NCBI GenBank assembly: GCA_028683955.1
Contig: JAQUGR010000001.1
Coordinates: 124,001-188,000 of the forward strand
DNA from: Bacillota bacterium
GTDB taxonomy: Bacteria; Bacillota; TC1
DNA: 64,000 bases
Direction of reading: 5' to 3'
This document shows, piece after piece, positions 53,520 to 62,635 of this stretch (position 1 is the stretch's first letter; every line of letters begins with the position of its first letter). A model generated the notes under the pieces. That model saw only the letters and a program-made list of their open reading frames with translations, had not been told where the DNA came from and ran no database searches. A program made the position numbers and the translations under genes.

Positions 53520-53696
53520 ATCAACTTTATTATTAAAAAGTCTTCTGAAATCATTTACTTTTATAGTCGATTAGTGTAGTATTAAAAACAAGGGAATTAA
53601 GACATACTTTCTTTCAGGCTAGAGAACCTAAAGGATTCTAGAGGAGGGGAGTATTTATTTTACCTATGCTTGTAATATATTTCACAAGGTGGTTTT

Positions 53697-54104
53697 ATGA
53701 GAAAAAAAATTTTTATAGTAACAAACAATAAATTAGTGCTAATGGAATATCCAGCTTTAGAGATTACAGGAGATTTAGATTCTGTATTTTTAAAGGTAAG
53801 GGATTTAGTTCATGAAGGATATGTTATATTAACCCATCCTCTTTCAGGGAGTGTAAAGCCTCACGAAACTGAATTTAAATCAATTGTACTTGGAGAAGGT
53901 GAAGGTGAGATGGATTATGCATCACTTCAACTTATTGAAAATGCAATAATTACTAGCGCTAAGTTTAGAAGACCAAATAGAGACTATGGTAAAGATAATG
54001 AGCGAATTAAGAATGATTTTATGACTATAGACTTCAGCCTTTTAAAAACTGGTGTGGAAGGTCTAGGTAGTACATTATACAAGTTAGTTAAAGTAGATAT
54101 ATAA
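53697..54104 (+). CDS. grdX: GrdX protein
   Basis: A 135-residue protein of the GrdX family, found at the head of glycine and betaine reductase operons; its function is not established. It opens KKIFIVTNNKLV and has the conserved VLTHPLSGSVKPHETEFKS-type core (residues about 43-62). AAGGTGG lies eight bases before the ATG. Unlike the operons of Clostridium sticklandii or C. difficile as I recall them, no thioredoxin or thioredoxin reductase gene follows it. Confidence 0.9.
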   Translation: MRKKIFIVTNNKLVLMEYPALEITGDLDSVFLKVRDLVHEGYVILTHPLSGSVKPHETEFKSIVLGEGEGEMDYASLQLIENAIITSAKFRRPNRDYGKDNERIKNDFMTIDFSLLKTGVEGLGSTLYKLVKVDI

Positions 54105-54150
54105 CTTTATAAAGTTTATATAAATAATATGGTTTAAGGAGGTGAGGGTT

Positions 54151-55437
54151 TTGCAATTAAAAATTGGAAATATTTACATTAAGGATGTTCAGTTTGCTTC
54201 AACAACTGAAGTTAAAGATGGAGTTCTTCATTTGAACAAGGATGAGTTTTTAGCTGTAGCTGGGGATGATGAAAGAATAGCCTCTGTAGATGTTTATTTA
54301 GCAAAACCAGGAGAAGAGACTCGCATTATTCCTGTGAAGGATGTCATTGAGCCTAGAGTTAAAGTCGAAGGCGATGGTGGGATTTTCCCAGGATTTATGT
54401 GTGGTGTAGAGCAAGTAGGTAGTGGTACTACTCATGTTCTAAAAGGGGCGGCAATTGTTACTACAGGTAGAATTGTTGGATTCCAGGAGGGTATCGTTGA
54501 TATGAGCGGTCCTGGAGCGGAGTATACACCTTTTTCAAAAACCTACAACATTGTTCTAAAGGTTGAACCTATCGATGGAATCTTACAACACGAACATGAA
54601 GAGATTGTTAGGTTAGCAGGATTTAGAGCAGGAATATATGTTGGTAAAGCAGGTAAGGATGTTACTCCAGATGATTATAAAACGTTTGAAACTAAACCTT
54701 TAGTTCAACAAATCAACGAGTATCCAGATCTACCTAAAGTAGTTTATGTATATATGTTGCAAACTCAAGGCTTATTACATGATACATATGTGTATGGTGT
54801 AGATGCCAAGAAAATCATACCTACATTCCTATATCCAACAGAAGTATTTGATGGTGCTGTTGTTAGTGGAAACTGTGTTTCTGCATGTGACAAAAATCCA
54901 TCTTATGTTCATATGAATCACCCTGTTATAGAAGAACTTTATGCTAAACACGGTAAGGAATTCAATTTCTTGGGTTGTGTTGTTACAAATGAAAATGTTA
55001 CTTTAATGGATAAAGAACGTTCTTCAAATATGACTGCTAAATTAGTTGAGTTCATAGGAGCTGATGCAGTAATTATTTCCGAGGAAGGCTTTGGTAATCC
55101 AGATGCTGACTTAGTTATGAACTGTAATAAAATTACAAAAAAAGGCATTAAAACAGTATTGATTACTGATGAATATGCAGGACAAGATGGAGCATCTCAG
55201 TCATTAGCAGACTCAACACCAGTTGGTGATGCAGTTGTAACTGGCGGAAATGCAAATGAAATAATCAAATTACCAGTAATGAAGACTGTTATTGGGTACC
55301 CTGAAGTTGCTGAAGTAATAGCTGGTGGATTCCAAGGAAGTTTAGCTTCTGATGGAAGTATCATAGTAGAATTACAAGCAATTACAGGCGCAACTAGTGA
55401 AGTTGGTTATGGAAAATTGTCTGCTAGAACTTATTAG
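54151..55437 (+). CDS. grdE: Glycine reductase component B, proprotein GrdE
   Basis: A 428-residue proprotein that self-cleaves to give the pyruvoyl subunit binding glycine. TTG 54151 is chosen: AAGGAGG ends eight bases earlier and overlaps the alternative GTG 54142. With this start the cleavage cysteine in SGNCVSAC is residue 242, the number I recall for characterised GrdE. Other conserved parts include GGIFPGFMCGVEQVGSGTTH and VVTNENVTLMDKERSSNM. Confidence 0.96.
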   Translation: MQLKIGNIYIKDVQFASTTEVKDGVLHLNKDEFLAVAGDDERIASVDVYLAKPGEETRIIPVKDVIEPRVKVEGDGGIFPGFMCGVEQVGSGTTHVLKGAAIVTTGRIVGFQEGIVDMSGPGAEYTPFSKTYNIVLKVEPIDGILQHEHEEIVRLAGFRAGIYVGKAGKDVTPDDYKTFETKPLVQQINEYPDLPKVVYVYMLQTQGLLHDTYVYGVDAKKIIPTFLYPTEVFDGAVVSGNCVSACDKNPSYVHMNHPVIEELYAKHGKEFNFLGCVVTNENVTLMDKERSSNMTAKLVEFIGADAVIISEEGFGNPDADLVMNCNKITKKGIKTVLITDEYAGQDGASQSLADSTPVGDAVVTGGNANEIIKLPVMKTVIGYPEVAEVIAGGFQGSLASDGSIIVELQAITGATSEVGYGKLSARTY

Positions 55438-55473
55438 AAAATAAATATAATATAAATACAAGGAGGAATGGCT

Positions 55474-55917
55474 ATGTTAGAGGGTAAAAAAATTGTTATC
55501 CTAGGCGACAGAGATGGCGTACCTGGACAAGCAATAGAAGAAATGATCAATACAATAGCCGGCGCTGAAGTAGTATATTCTACAACAGAATGCTTTGTTT
55601 GAACAAGCGCTGGAGCTATGGACTTAGAAAATCAAGCAAGAATTAAAGGTTTTGCTGATCAATATGGTAAGGATTTAGTTATTGTATTAGGAGCAGGGGA
55701 AGCACAAGCTGCTGAACTAGCTGCTGAAACAGTTACACAAGGAGATCCTACATATGCAGGTCCATTAGCAGGAGTTCAGTTAGAACTTCCAGTTTATCAT
55801 GCATTCGAATTAAAAGACTCAGTAGATCCTGGGGTTTATGATGACCAAGCAGGAATGATGGAAATGGTATTAGACGTTGATGCCTTAGTAGAGTCAGTGA
55901 AAAAATTTAGAGCTTAA
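55474..55917 (+). CDS. grdA: Glycine reductase selenoprotein A
   Basis: A 147-residue selenoprotein carrying the carboxymethyl group between components B and C. It starts at ATG 55474 (AGGAGGAATGGCT upstream) and reads through TGA at 55600-55602 as selenocysteine 43, in the family motif [15 protein letters not shown]. The open frame continues to TAA at 55915. A conventional gene finder would call only the part after 55618. The opening [17 protein letters not shown] is typical. Confidence 0.96.
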
Positions 55918-55949
55918 TATTAGCTTAGACCATAAAGGAGGTCGTAACC

Positions 55950-57251
55950 TTGGGAATTAAAATAGTACACTACATAAACCAGTTTTATGGTGGAATTGGT
56001 GGAGAAGATAAGGCTGATTATGCTCCTGAGAAAATCAGTGGAGTTAAAGGTCCTGGTATGGGATTACAAGCTGCATTTGGTGACAAAGCTACTATTAGTT
56101 CTACTATAATATGTGGTGATTCATACTTCAATGAAAATATTGATGTAGCAACTGGAGTCATTCTTGAAATGATTAAAGAAGAAAATCCAGATGTATTTAT
56201 CGCAGGTCCTGCTTTTAATGCAGGACGTTATGGTGTAGCTTGTGGAGCTGTATGTAAAGCTGTATCTGAAAGTTTAAATATTCCAGTAGTAACTGGCATG
56301 TATATTGAAAATCCTGGTGCTGATATGTATAAAAAAAATGCTTATATGATAGAAACAACTAATTCAGCAGCAGGTATGAAAGACGCATTAGCAAAAGTAG
56401 CTGCTTTAGCTTTAAAACTTGGTTCAGGCGAAGCAATTGGCACACCTGAATTAGAGGGATACATGGCTAGAGGCGTTAGAAGAAATATATTCTGTGAAGA
56501 TAGAGGTGCTAAAAGAGCAGTTGATATGCTTGTACAGAAATTAAAAGGCGAAAAGATTACAACTGAATATCCAATGCCAACATTTGATAGAGTAGATCCT
56601 GCTGAGCCAGTTAAGGATGTTAGAAAAGCAAAAATTGCTATTGTATCATCTGGTGGACCAGTACCTAAAGGTAATCCGGATCATATTGAATCATCAAGTG
56701 CTTCAAAATTCGGAAAATATTCAATAGCGGGTATTGATGATTTAACTCCAGAAAATGGAGAAACTGCACATGGCGGATATGACCCTGTTTATGCAAATCA
56801 AGATTTAGACAGAGTTATACCAGTTGATATTTTGAAAGAAATGGAAAAAAGCGGAGAAATTGGCAGCTTACATGATTTCTATTATTCTACAGTAGGTAAT
56901 GGAACATCTGTTAATAACTCTAAAAAATTCGCAGCTGAAATAGCTAAAGATTTATTAGCAGCCAATGTTGATGCAGTAATTCTAACCTCTACTTGAGGAA
57001 CCTGTACTCGTTGCGGTGCAACGATGGTAAAAGAAATTGAACGTGCTGGATTCCCAGTAGTACACATGTGTACTGTAGTTCCAATTTCATTAACTGTAGG
57101 AGCAAATAGAATTATCCCTACAGTAGCAATTCCTTATCCTCTTGGCAATCCTGCCTTAACAGCAGTTGATGAAAAAGAGTTAAGAAGAAAATTAGTTAAG
57201 AAAGCTTTAAAAGCTTTAGAAACACCAGTTACAGAACAAACAGTATTTTAA
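55950..57251 (+). CDS. grdB: Glycine reductase selenoprotein B, gamma subunit
   Basis: A 433-residue selenoprotein that attacks pyruvoyl-bound glycine. It starts with TTG 55950 behind AAGGAGGT and reads TGA at 56994-56996 as selenocysteine 349 in TSTUGTCTRCG. The remaining frame continues without a break to TAA at 57249. A perfect stem-loop 13 bases after the TGA (57009-57023) is a good selenocysteine insertion element. Opening KIVHYINQFYGGIGGED is diagnostic. Confidence 0.96.
57009..57023 (+). promoter_or_regulatory. Probable bacterial SECIS stem-loop in grdB
   Basis: CGTTGC / GCAACG with loop GGT begins 13 bases after the in-frame TGA. The distance and a GGT loop resemble SelB-binding hairpins. 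Confidence 0.6.
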
Positions 57252-57259
57252 TGAAAAGG

Positions 57260-57282
57260 GGGATAGCCTTTTTGGCTATCCC
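57260..57282 (+). other. Hairpin between grdB and grdC
   Basis: GGGATAGCC / GGCTATCCC, 9 bp with a T5 loop, followed by TAATTTTA. Could be a partial terminator or mRNA-processing site that sets component ratios. Confidence 0.65.
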
Positions 57283-57306
57283 TAATTTTAAGGAGGGTAT
57301 TAAATT

Positions 57307-58842
57307 ATGAGTTTTCCGGTTATTAAAGGTGCTAGTTATAGCTTGTTTCATACACCAGAAATGACAGTTCATCAAGGAAGTAATCAAACAACAGAAAGGT
57401 TAACGAATCCAAATTCAGAACATTTTAAGAATCTACAAAAATCCTTGAGAAGTTTTGATGACTTTGTTAAATATCCACCAAACCAAGTATATATTGGTAA
57501 TATAAAACCAGACATGTTAAAGTGCCATAAAAGACCTTGGTACGAACATCCTATGGAAGTTGCATCTACTGATGGAGCTTTTGGTGCTATATATACAGAA
57601 GAAGAACTTATAGCATTAGTTAAAATTGTAGATGTATTTGATTTAGTGGTTCTGGAAGAAAGTTTTCAGGCTGCAACAAAAGTAAAGTTGGAAAAAAGGC
57701 AGGAATTGCAAATAATAGATAAGCTTCTTTTAAAACTAGATAGCAAAGGCGTTGAATTTGCTGAGTTAGAAAGAATGGTAAATGATGACCATGCTGAAGG
57801 TTTATATTACAGTGGCAGATTAGTTGGTTGTGTGAAAAAAGCTCATGCTTTTGACCCAGTGTTAACCGCACATGTAATGTTCGAAAATCTTGTAAGTAAA
57901 GCAACCGCTGCGGTAAATTTACTTCAAATGTTTACAAAAACAAAATTAAGACCAAGAGATATTGATTATATCATTGAAACATCAGAAGAAGCATGTGGAG
58001 ACATGAATCAACGTGGTGGTGGTAATATGGCTAAATCAATCGGAGAAATTTGTGGCTGTATAAATGCTACTGGTAGTGATACTAGAAGTTTCTGTGCTGG
58101 ACCTGTTCATGGTTTAGTACAAGCGGCAGCCTTGGTTCAGTCAGGGATTTATAAAAATGTTGTTGTAATCGCTGGTGGAAGTACTGCTAAACTAGGTATG
58201 AATTCTAAATCGCATATTGATAAAAATATGCCGGCTTTAGAGGATTGCTTAGGATCATTTGCAATACATGTATCGGAAAATGATGGAATCAATCCTATTA
58301 TTAGAACAGATGTAGTAGGCAGACACACCATCGGAGCTGGATCAGCACCACAAGCAGTTATAACTGCAATTGTAACTGATCCATTAGATAGGGCTGGATT
58401 AAAATTAAATGATATAGACAAATTTTCTCCAGAATTACAAAACCCTGAGATAACTGTTCCAGCTGGGGCTGGGGATGTAACCTTATCAAACTTAAAAATG
58501 ATAGCTGCACTAGGTGTTAAAAGAGGGGACTTCTTAAAAGAAGACATGGAGAGAATAGTTAATGAAAAAGGTATGCCTGGATATGCTCCAACTCAAGGAC
58601 ATATACCATCAGGTATTCCATATATAGGATTCGCTAGACAAGATATTATGAATAAAAAATTGAAGAAAGTTATGATAATAGGAAAAGGAAGCTTATTCCT
58701 TGGACGTTTAACTAACCTATTTGATGGAGTATCTTTTGTTATGGAAGAAAATACAGTTCCTGAAGAAACTACAACCGTAAGTAAAGAAGAAGTGAGAAGC
58801 ATTGTAGCTGAAGCCTTAAAGAATTTAGCACAAAGCTTATAA
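57307..58842 (+). CDS. grdC: Glycine reductase component C, beta subunit
   Basis: A 511-residue protein with ketoacyl-synthase (FabH-like) ancestry; with GrdD it turns Se-carboxymethyl-GrdA into acetyl phosphate. The typical opening is FPVIKGASYSLFHTPEM, and the catalytic cysteine region EEACGDMNQRGGGN and SFCAGPVHGLVQAA follow (about residues 226-270). The last 35 residues are acidic. AAGGAGG precedes the ATG. Confidence 0.96.
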   Translation: MSFPVIKGASYSLFHTPEMTVHQGSNQTTERLTNPNSEHFKNLQKSLRSFDDFVKYPPNQVYIGNIKPDMLKCHKRPWYEHPMEVASTDGAFGAIYTEEELIALVKIVDVFDLVVLEESFQAATKVKLEKRQELQIIDKLLLKLDSKGVEFAELERMVNDDHAEGLYYSGRLVGCVKKAHAFDPVLTAHVMFENLVSKATAAVNLLQMFTKTKLRPRDIDYIIETSEEACGDMNQRGGGNMAKSIGEICGCINATGSDTRSFCAGPVHGLVQAAALVQSGIYKNVVVIAGGSTAKLGMNSKSHIDKNMPALEDCLGSFAIHVSENDGINPIIRTDVVGRHTIGAGSAPQAVITAIVTDPLDRAGLKLNDIDKFSPELQNPEITVPAGAGDVTLSNLKMIAALGVKRGDFLKEDMERIVNEKGMPGYAPTQGHIPSGIPYIGFARQDIMNKKLKKVMIIGKGSLFLGRLTNLFDGVSFVMEENTVPEETTTVSKEEVRSIVAEALKNLAQSL

Positions 58843-58858
58843 TAAGGAGGTTCTTGAA

Positions 58859-60019
58859 TTGGAAGACAAAATAAAATCCTATATTAAAGAAACTCTTGAA
58901 GAAGTAGCTCAAGCCATAGAAACTGGTACTTATGGCAAAAAAACAAGAGTTGGGGTTACTACACTTGGCAGTGAGCATGGCGAAATGGAAGTTATTAGAG
59001 GTGCTGAACTAGCCAGTTATAGGAATAGACATATTGAAGTAGTAGTAATTGGTCATAATGTAACTACGGAACTTGAATTAGTTAAAGTTAATTCAGAAGA
59101 AGAAGCTCACGAAGTGATGGATAGAATGTTAGCTGAAGGTAGTTTAGATGCTGCAGTAACCATGCACTATAATTTTCCAATAGGAGTTTCAACAGTTGGT
59201 AGAGTAATAACACCTGGTAAAGGTATTAAGATGTTTATTGCTAATACTACAGGGACTAGCCATACTAATAGAGCAATTGCTATGATTAAAAATACAATAT
59301 CTGGTTTAGCTGTAGCTAAAGCAAGCGGAATAAAAAGACCAACAGTTGGTATTTTAAATATTGATGGTGCCAGGCAAGTAGAAAAAGCCTTGAAAAAACT
59401 AGCAGATAATGGATATGATATTGATTTTGTAGAATCTGCTAGAAGCGATGGCGGGGTAGTAATGCGTGGTAATGACTTGTTATTGGGTGTTCCAAATGTT
59501 ATGACAATGGATAGCTTAACTGGTAATGTAATGATGAAAATATTTGGAGCCTATGGTAGTGGTGGTGACTATGAATCAATCGGTTATGGTTATGGTCCTG
59601 GAGTAGGTGAAGGATATGACAAAATTATTTGCATTATTTCAAGAGCAAGTGGTTCAAATGTTATAGCTGGAGCTATTGGATATGCTGCAGTTTGTGCATA
59701 TGGGAATTTAACTGAAAAAGTTGATGATGAGTTCTATAAAGCAAACTTAGCTGGACTAAAGAAAGTCATAGAAGATATTTTAGCTAAAGAATCTAGTAAT
59801 TCTTCTAAAGATTTAGAAGTTAAGATGCCTGCTGCAAAACCGACTTCTGCTGATATAAGTGGTATTGAAATCTTAGAACTTGATGATGCAGTTTCTAGTT
59901 TATGGAAAGAAAATATCTATGCTACAAGTGGCATGGGCTGTACAGGTCCAATTGTAATGATAGCTGAAGAAGATGTTGCTAAAGCTAGAGAAATTCTTAA
60001 AGCTAAAGGTTTTCTTTAA
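58859..60019 (+). CDS. grdD: Glycine reductase component C, alpha subunit
   Basis: A 386-residue PlsX/phosphate-acetyl-transferase-like subunit that releases acetyl phosphate. It starts with TTG 58859 behind AAGGAGG. Visible features are RVGVTTLGSEHGE, IANTTGTSHTNRAIAM and, near the end, the conserved cysteine in SGMGCTGPIVM (about residue 361). Last gene of the operon; a terminator follows. Confidence 0.95.
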   Translation: MEDKIKSYIKETLEEVAQAIETGTYGKKTRVGVTTLGSEHGEMEVIRGAELASYRNRHIEVVVIGHNVTTELELVKVNSEEEAHEVMDRMLAEGSLDAAVTMHYNFPIGVSTVGRVITPGKGIKMFIANTTGTSHTNRAIAMIKNTISGLAVAKASGIKRPTVGILNIDGARQVEKALKKLADNGYDIDFVESARSDGGVVMRGNDLLLGVPNVMTMDSLTGNVMMKIFGAYGSGGDYESIGYGYGPGVGEGYDKIICIISRASGSNVIAGAIGYAAVCAYGNLTEKVDDEFYKANLAGLKKVIEDILAKESSNSSKDLEVKMPAAKPTSADISGIEILELDDAVSSLWKENIYATSGMGCTGPIVMIAEEDVAKAREILKAKGFL

Positions 60020-60036
60020 AATTAAATTTAAATATG

Positions 60037-60067
60037 AAGAAGGTTCTTTTAAGAGCCTTCTTTTTTT
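60037..60067 (+). terminator. grd operon terminator
   Basis: AAGAAGGTTCT (60037-60047) pairs with AGAGCCTTCTT (60052-60062) with one G-T, then T7. Confidence 0.88.
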
Positions 60068-60119
60068 GTGAAAAATTTAAATATGTAATCTATTTCAAAA
60101 GTTATTTATATAGTTTTTC

Positions 60120-60148
60120 TTGAAAAAAACTATAGTAAAAGATATAAT
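60120..60148 (+). promoter_or_regulatory. glyA promoter
   Basis: TTGAAA (60120-60125), 17-base spacer, TATAAT (60143-60148). Transcription would begin near 60155, which rules out the ATG at 60158 as a ribosome-bound start. Confidence 0.75.
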
Positions 60149-60190
60149 TAGAGAGTCATGGACAAATATTACAAGGTGGTGTATATAAAT

Positions 60191-61534
60191 ATGAGAAGAC
60201 TAGTAAATTATGACCCAGAAATAGCTAAAGTGTTAGAAGATGAAAGAAGCAGACAAACCGATAAAATCGAATTAATTGCTTCAGAGAACTTTGTTAGTCC
60301 TTGCGTAATGCAAGCACAAGGATCAGTACTTACAAATAAATATGCAGAAGGATATCCAGGAAAAAGATATTATGGTGGATGTGAGCATGTTGATGTTGCA
60401 GAAAATATTGCAAGAGATAGAGCTTGTAAATTATTCAATGCAGATCATGCAAATGTACAACCTCACTCAGGCGCAAGTGCTAACGAAGGTGTGTACTTGG
60501 CTGTTTTAAAACCAGGAGATACTGTTTTAGGTATGAGCCTTGCTCATGGTGGACATTTAACTCATGGTAGCCCAGTAAATATTTCAGGATTATATTTCAA
60601 CTTCGTTCATTATGGCGTTGATAAAGAAACTGAACAAATCGATTATGATGAAGTAGAAAGATTAGCTATAGAATCAAAACCTAAATTGATTGTTGCCGGT
60701 GCAAGTGCATATTCAAGAATTTTTGATTTTAAACGTTTTAGAGAAATTGCAGATAAAGTTGGTGCTTTATTAATGGTTGATATGGCTCATATTGCAGGAT
60801 TAGTTGCAGCAGGAGTTCATCCATCACCAGTTCCTTATGCTGACTTTGTTACAACAACAACACACAAAACATTAAGAGGACCTCGTGGTGGTATGATTCT
60901 TTGTAAAGAAGAATATGCTAAAGCAATTGACAAAGCAGTTTTCCCTGGTTTGCAAGGTGGACCTTTAATGCACGTTATAGCTGCAAAAGCTGTAGCTTTT
61001 AAAGAAGCTTTAGAGCCTTCATTTATAGATTATCAAAAGCAAGTTGTTAAAAATGCTGCTGCATTAGCAGAAGGCTTACAAAAAAATAGTATTCGTGTAG
61101 TTTCTGGTGGAACATCAAACCATGTTATGCTAGTTGATATGACAAGCTTAAATCTAACTGGTAAAGAAGCTGAACACAGACTAGATGAAATTGGTATTAC
61201 TTGTAACAAAAATGGAATTCCTTTTGATACAAAAAGTCCTTTCATTACAAGTGGTATTCGTTTAGGCGCTGCTGCTGCAACAACTAGAGGATTTAATGAA
61301 GTTCACATGGGAAGAATTGCTGATCTAATTAGCAGAACTTTAAGTGCAGAAGATTTTGATGCAGTTAAAGCTGGTATTGCTAAAGATGTTGATGTTCTTT
61401 GCAAAGAAGTTCCATTATATTCAGATTATAAAGCTTATACTGATTTAGTTGAAGATGTTATGGCTGGAAATCAAGTTGATAAAGACCTATATGCTAAAAC
61501 ACAAGACCCTAGTCAAGAAAAGTGGGTTAAATAG
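60191..61534 (+). CDS. glyA: Serine hydroxymethyltransferase
   Basis: A 447-residue PLP enzyme interconverting serine and glycine with tetrahydrofolate. ATG 60191 is chosen (AAGGTGG upstream; opening [11 protein letters not shown]). Motifs: [21 protein letters not shown], the PLP lysine in [14 protein letters not shown] (about residue 230). Placed right after glycine reductase, it links serine made by the serC-serA operon to glycine reduction. It has its own promoter and terminator. Confidence 0.97.
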   Translation: MRRLVNYDPEIAKVLEDERSRQTDKIELIASENFVSPCVMQAQGSVLTNKYAEGYPGKRYYGGCEHVDVAENIARDRACKLFNADHANVQPHSGASANEGVYLAVLKPGDTVLGMSLAHGGHLTHGSPVNISGLYFNFVHYGVDKETEQIDYDEVERLAIESKPKLIVAGASAYSRIFDFKRFREIADKVGALLMVDMAHIAGLVAAGVHPSPVPYADFVTTTTHKTLRGPRGGMILCKEEYAKAIDKAVFPGLQGGPLMHVIAAKAVAFKEALEPSFIDYQKQVVKNAAALAEGLQKNSIRVVSGGTSNHVMLVDMTSLNLTGKEAEHRLDEIGITCNKNGIPFDTKSPFITSGIRLGAAAATTRGFNEVHMGRIADLISRTLSAEDFDAVKAGIAKDVDVLCKEVPLYSDYKAYTDLVEDVMAGNQVDKDLYAKTQDPSQEKWVK

Positions 61535-61547
61535 TTTTTAATTTTAG

Positions 61548-61577
61548 AGAGCAGTCAATTTGGCTGCTCTTTTTTTT
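61548..61577 (+). terminator. glyA terminator
   Basis: AGAGCAG / CTGCTCT stem with a 9-base loop, then T7. Confidence 0.88.
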
Positions 61578-61591
61578 AAGGAGTAACTAAA

Positions 61592-61891
61592 ATGATGAAG
61601 TTTAGTAAATATTATATATTAGGGATTATTGGTACATTACTTACCTTATATTATTCTATTTTGGTTATTGGTTTATTTAATCAAAATGGGTTATTGATGT
61701 TTACTGCTGGGATTGCATCATTGTTAGCATTATTGATACTAATTGGATTTAGACGAGCTAAGAATTTATCTGCTGCTCTGTTCTTGTTAGTTTCTATAAG
61801 TAATTTAGTTATAAATAACAGTATATTAACAGCTGTTATACCTGCTATTTTAGGTATAAGCTTAATAATAGATAGGAATGCAAATGTTTAA
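61592..61891 (+). CDS. Small membrane protein
   Basis: A 99-residue protein with about four hydrophobic segments and few charges; I do not recognise a family. GGAG lies 10-13 bases upstream of ATG 61592 (ATG 61595 is also possible). Overlaps the next gene by 14 bases, so the two are coupled. Confidence 0.72.
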   Translation: MMKFSKYYILGIIGTLLTLYYSILVIGLFNQNGLLMFTAGIASLLALLILIGFRRAKNLSAALFLLVSISNLVINNSILTAVIPAILGISLIIDRNANV

Positions 61892-62306
61892 AGAGGAACG
61901 AATTCTATTAAAATTAAGTATATTGTTAATTTTGGCTTTAAGCACTACATTATATTTTGGTCAGCAAGAAACTATTCTTGCAACACTAAATTTATTTGGA
62001 TTGAATAGTAATCAAGCAATAAAATTTGTGGAAAACTTGTTCTTAATTGAACATGCCTTGTTTCCTGAGCAGTTTAACATTTATATGGGTATATTAGGAT
62101 ATATATCAACCTTGGTAGTTTTTATAGCTACACGTTTGTTAATTAAACCAAAAATGAAAAGAGTATTCATAGCTGGTATATCTCTTATAATTTTAGGCTT
62201 TATAGATATGATTATTCTTGATATAAGTGTGATCGGTTGGTTAGCTGGACCGATGATAATGATTGCTGGATTTTTAATATATAGAAAAAGTTATTATTAT
62301 TTGTGA
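61878..62306 (+). CDS. Small membrane protein
   Basis: A 142-residue protein with about four hydrophobic segments separated by short loops, family not recognised. ATG 61878 and ATG 61884 are both possible. It is coupled to the preceding membrane protein; together they may form one small complex, but nothing in the sequence gives a role. Confidence 0.7.
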   Translation: MQMFKEERILLKLSILLILALSTTLYFGQQETILATLNLFGLNSNQAIKFVENLFLIEHALFPEQFNIYMGILGYISTLVVFIATRLLIKPKMKRVFIAGISLIILGFIDMIILDISVIGWLAGPMIMIAGFLIYRKSYYYL

Positions 62307-62323
62307 AAATTTACACTAAACTA

Positions 62324-62351
62324 TTGCAAAATACCTGAGATTTATTATAAT
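62324..62351 (+). promoter_or_regulatory. Promoter of the tandem RNA
   Basis: TTGCAA (62324-62329), 16-base spacer, TATAAT (62346-62351). Predicted start near 62358, just before the first hairpin. Confidence 0.65.
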
Positions 62352-62357
62352 AAGAGT

Positions 62358-62547
62358 AACTAGATAAGCAATTGACTTAGGTGCTGGGAACTGAAGTCAC
62401 TAGTAATTGGAACATAGCCAGTAGATGATTTGGCGTATGTTCTTTTTTAATATAAAAAATATGAAATCTTGGCTTTGGAACTGGGAACTAGAGCCTTTAA
62501 ATGATAGAACAAAGCCAGGGAAAGTTTTGGCTTATGTTCTTTTTTTA
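62358..62547 (+). ncRNA. Tandem structured RNA with two terminators (candidate riboswitch)
   Basis: The 329-base gap before the amidohydrolase holds two related units. The hairpins at 62374-62398 and 62471-62495 share 17 of 25 bases, including GG..CTGGGAACT in the loop; the stem changes A-T to G-C and T-A to T-G, which is covariation. Each is followed by an intrinsic terminator (62410-62448 and 62506-62546). CTGG of each loop can pair with CCAG in the following terminator's 5' side, offering an antiterminator. It is not a purine, guanidine-I/II, TPP, SAM or glycine riboswitch as I know them. It may be related to a candidate RNA motif reported ahead of ssnA-type genes, which I recall but cannot verify. 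Confidence 0.7.
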
Positions 62548-62604
62548 TACAAAAAAATAACTGATAACGTATTCAGAAAATGATATCATATACAAAAGGT
62601 ATAG

Positions 62605-62613
62605 TGTTATAAT
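62605..62613 (+). promoter_or_regulatory. Second promoter, directly before amidohydrolase
   Basis: TGTTATAAT at 62605-62613 is an extended -10 with no clear -35. Transcripts from here would bypass the tandem RNA. Confidence 0.45.
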
Positions 62614-62635
62614 ATATATATAAGGAGTTATTAAG

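Noticed and set aside
53520-53696. Glycine riboswitch ahead of the glycine reductase operon
   Set aside because: None of the conserved glycine-aptamer blocks can be seen.
53666-53731. 21-codon frame overlapping the grdX start
   Set aside because: The nearest purine-rich site is too far from its ATG and it runs out of frame into grdX; no family features.
55600-55602. TGA in grdA as a nonsense mutation or frameshift
   Set aside because: The frame and family motif continue perfectly on both sides; selenocysteine is established for this protein. The same holds for TGA 56994 in grdB.
62358-62547. Purine, guanidine-I/II or preQ1 riboswitch
   Set aside because: Conserved loop and junction sequences of those classes are absent; the repeated CTGGGAACT hairpin does not fit them.
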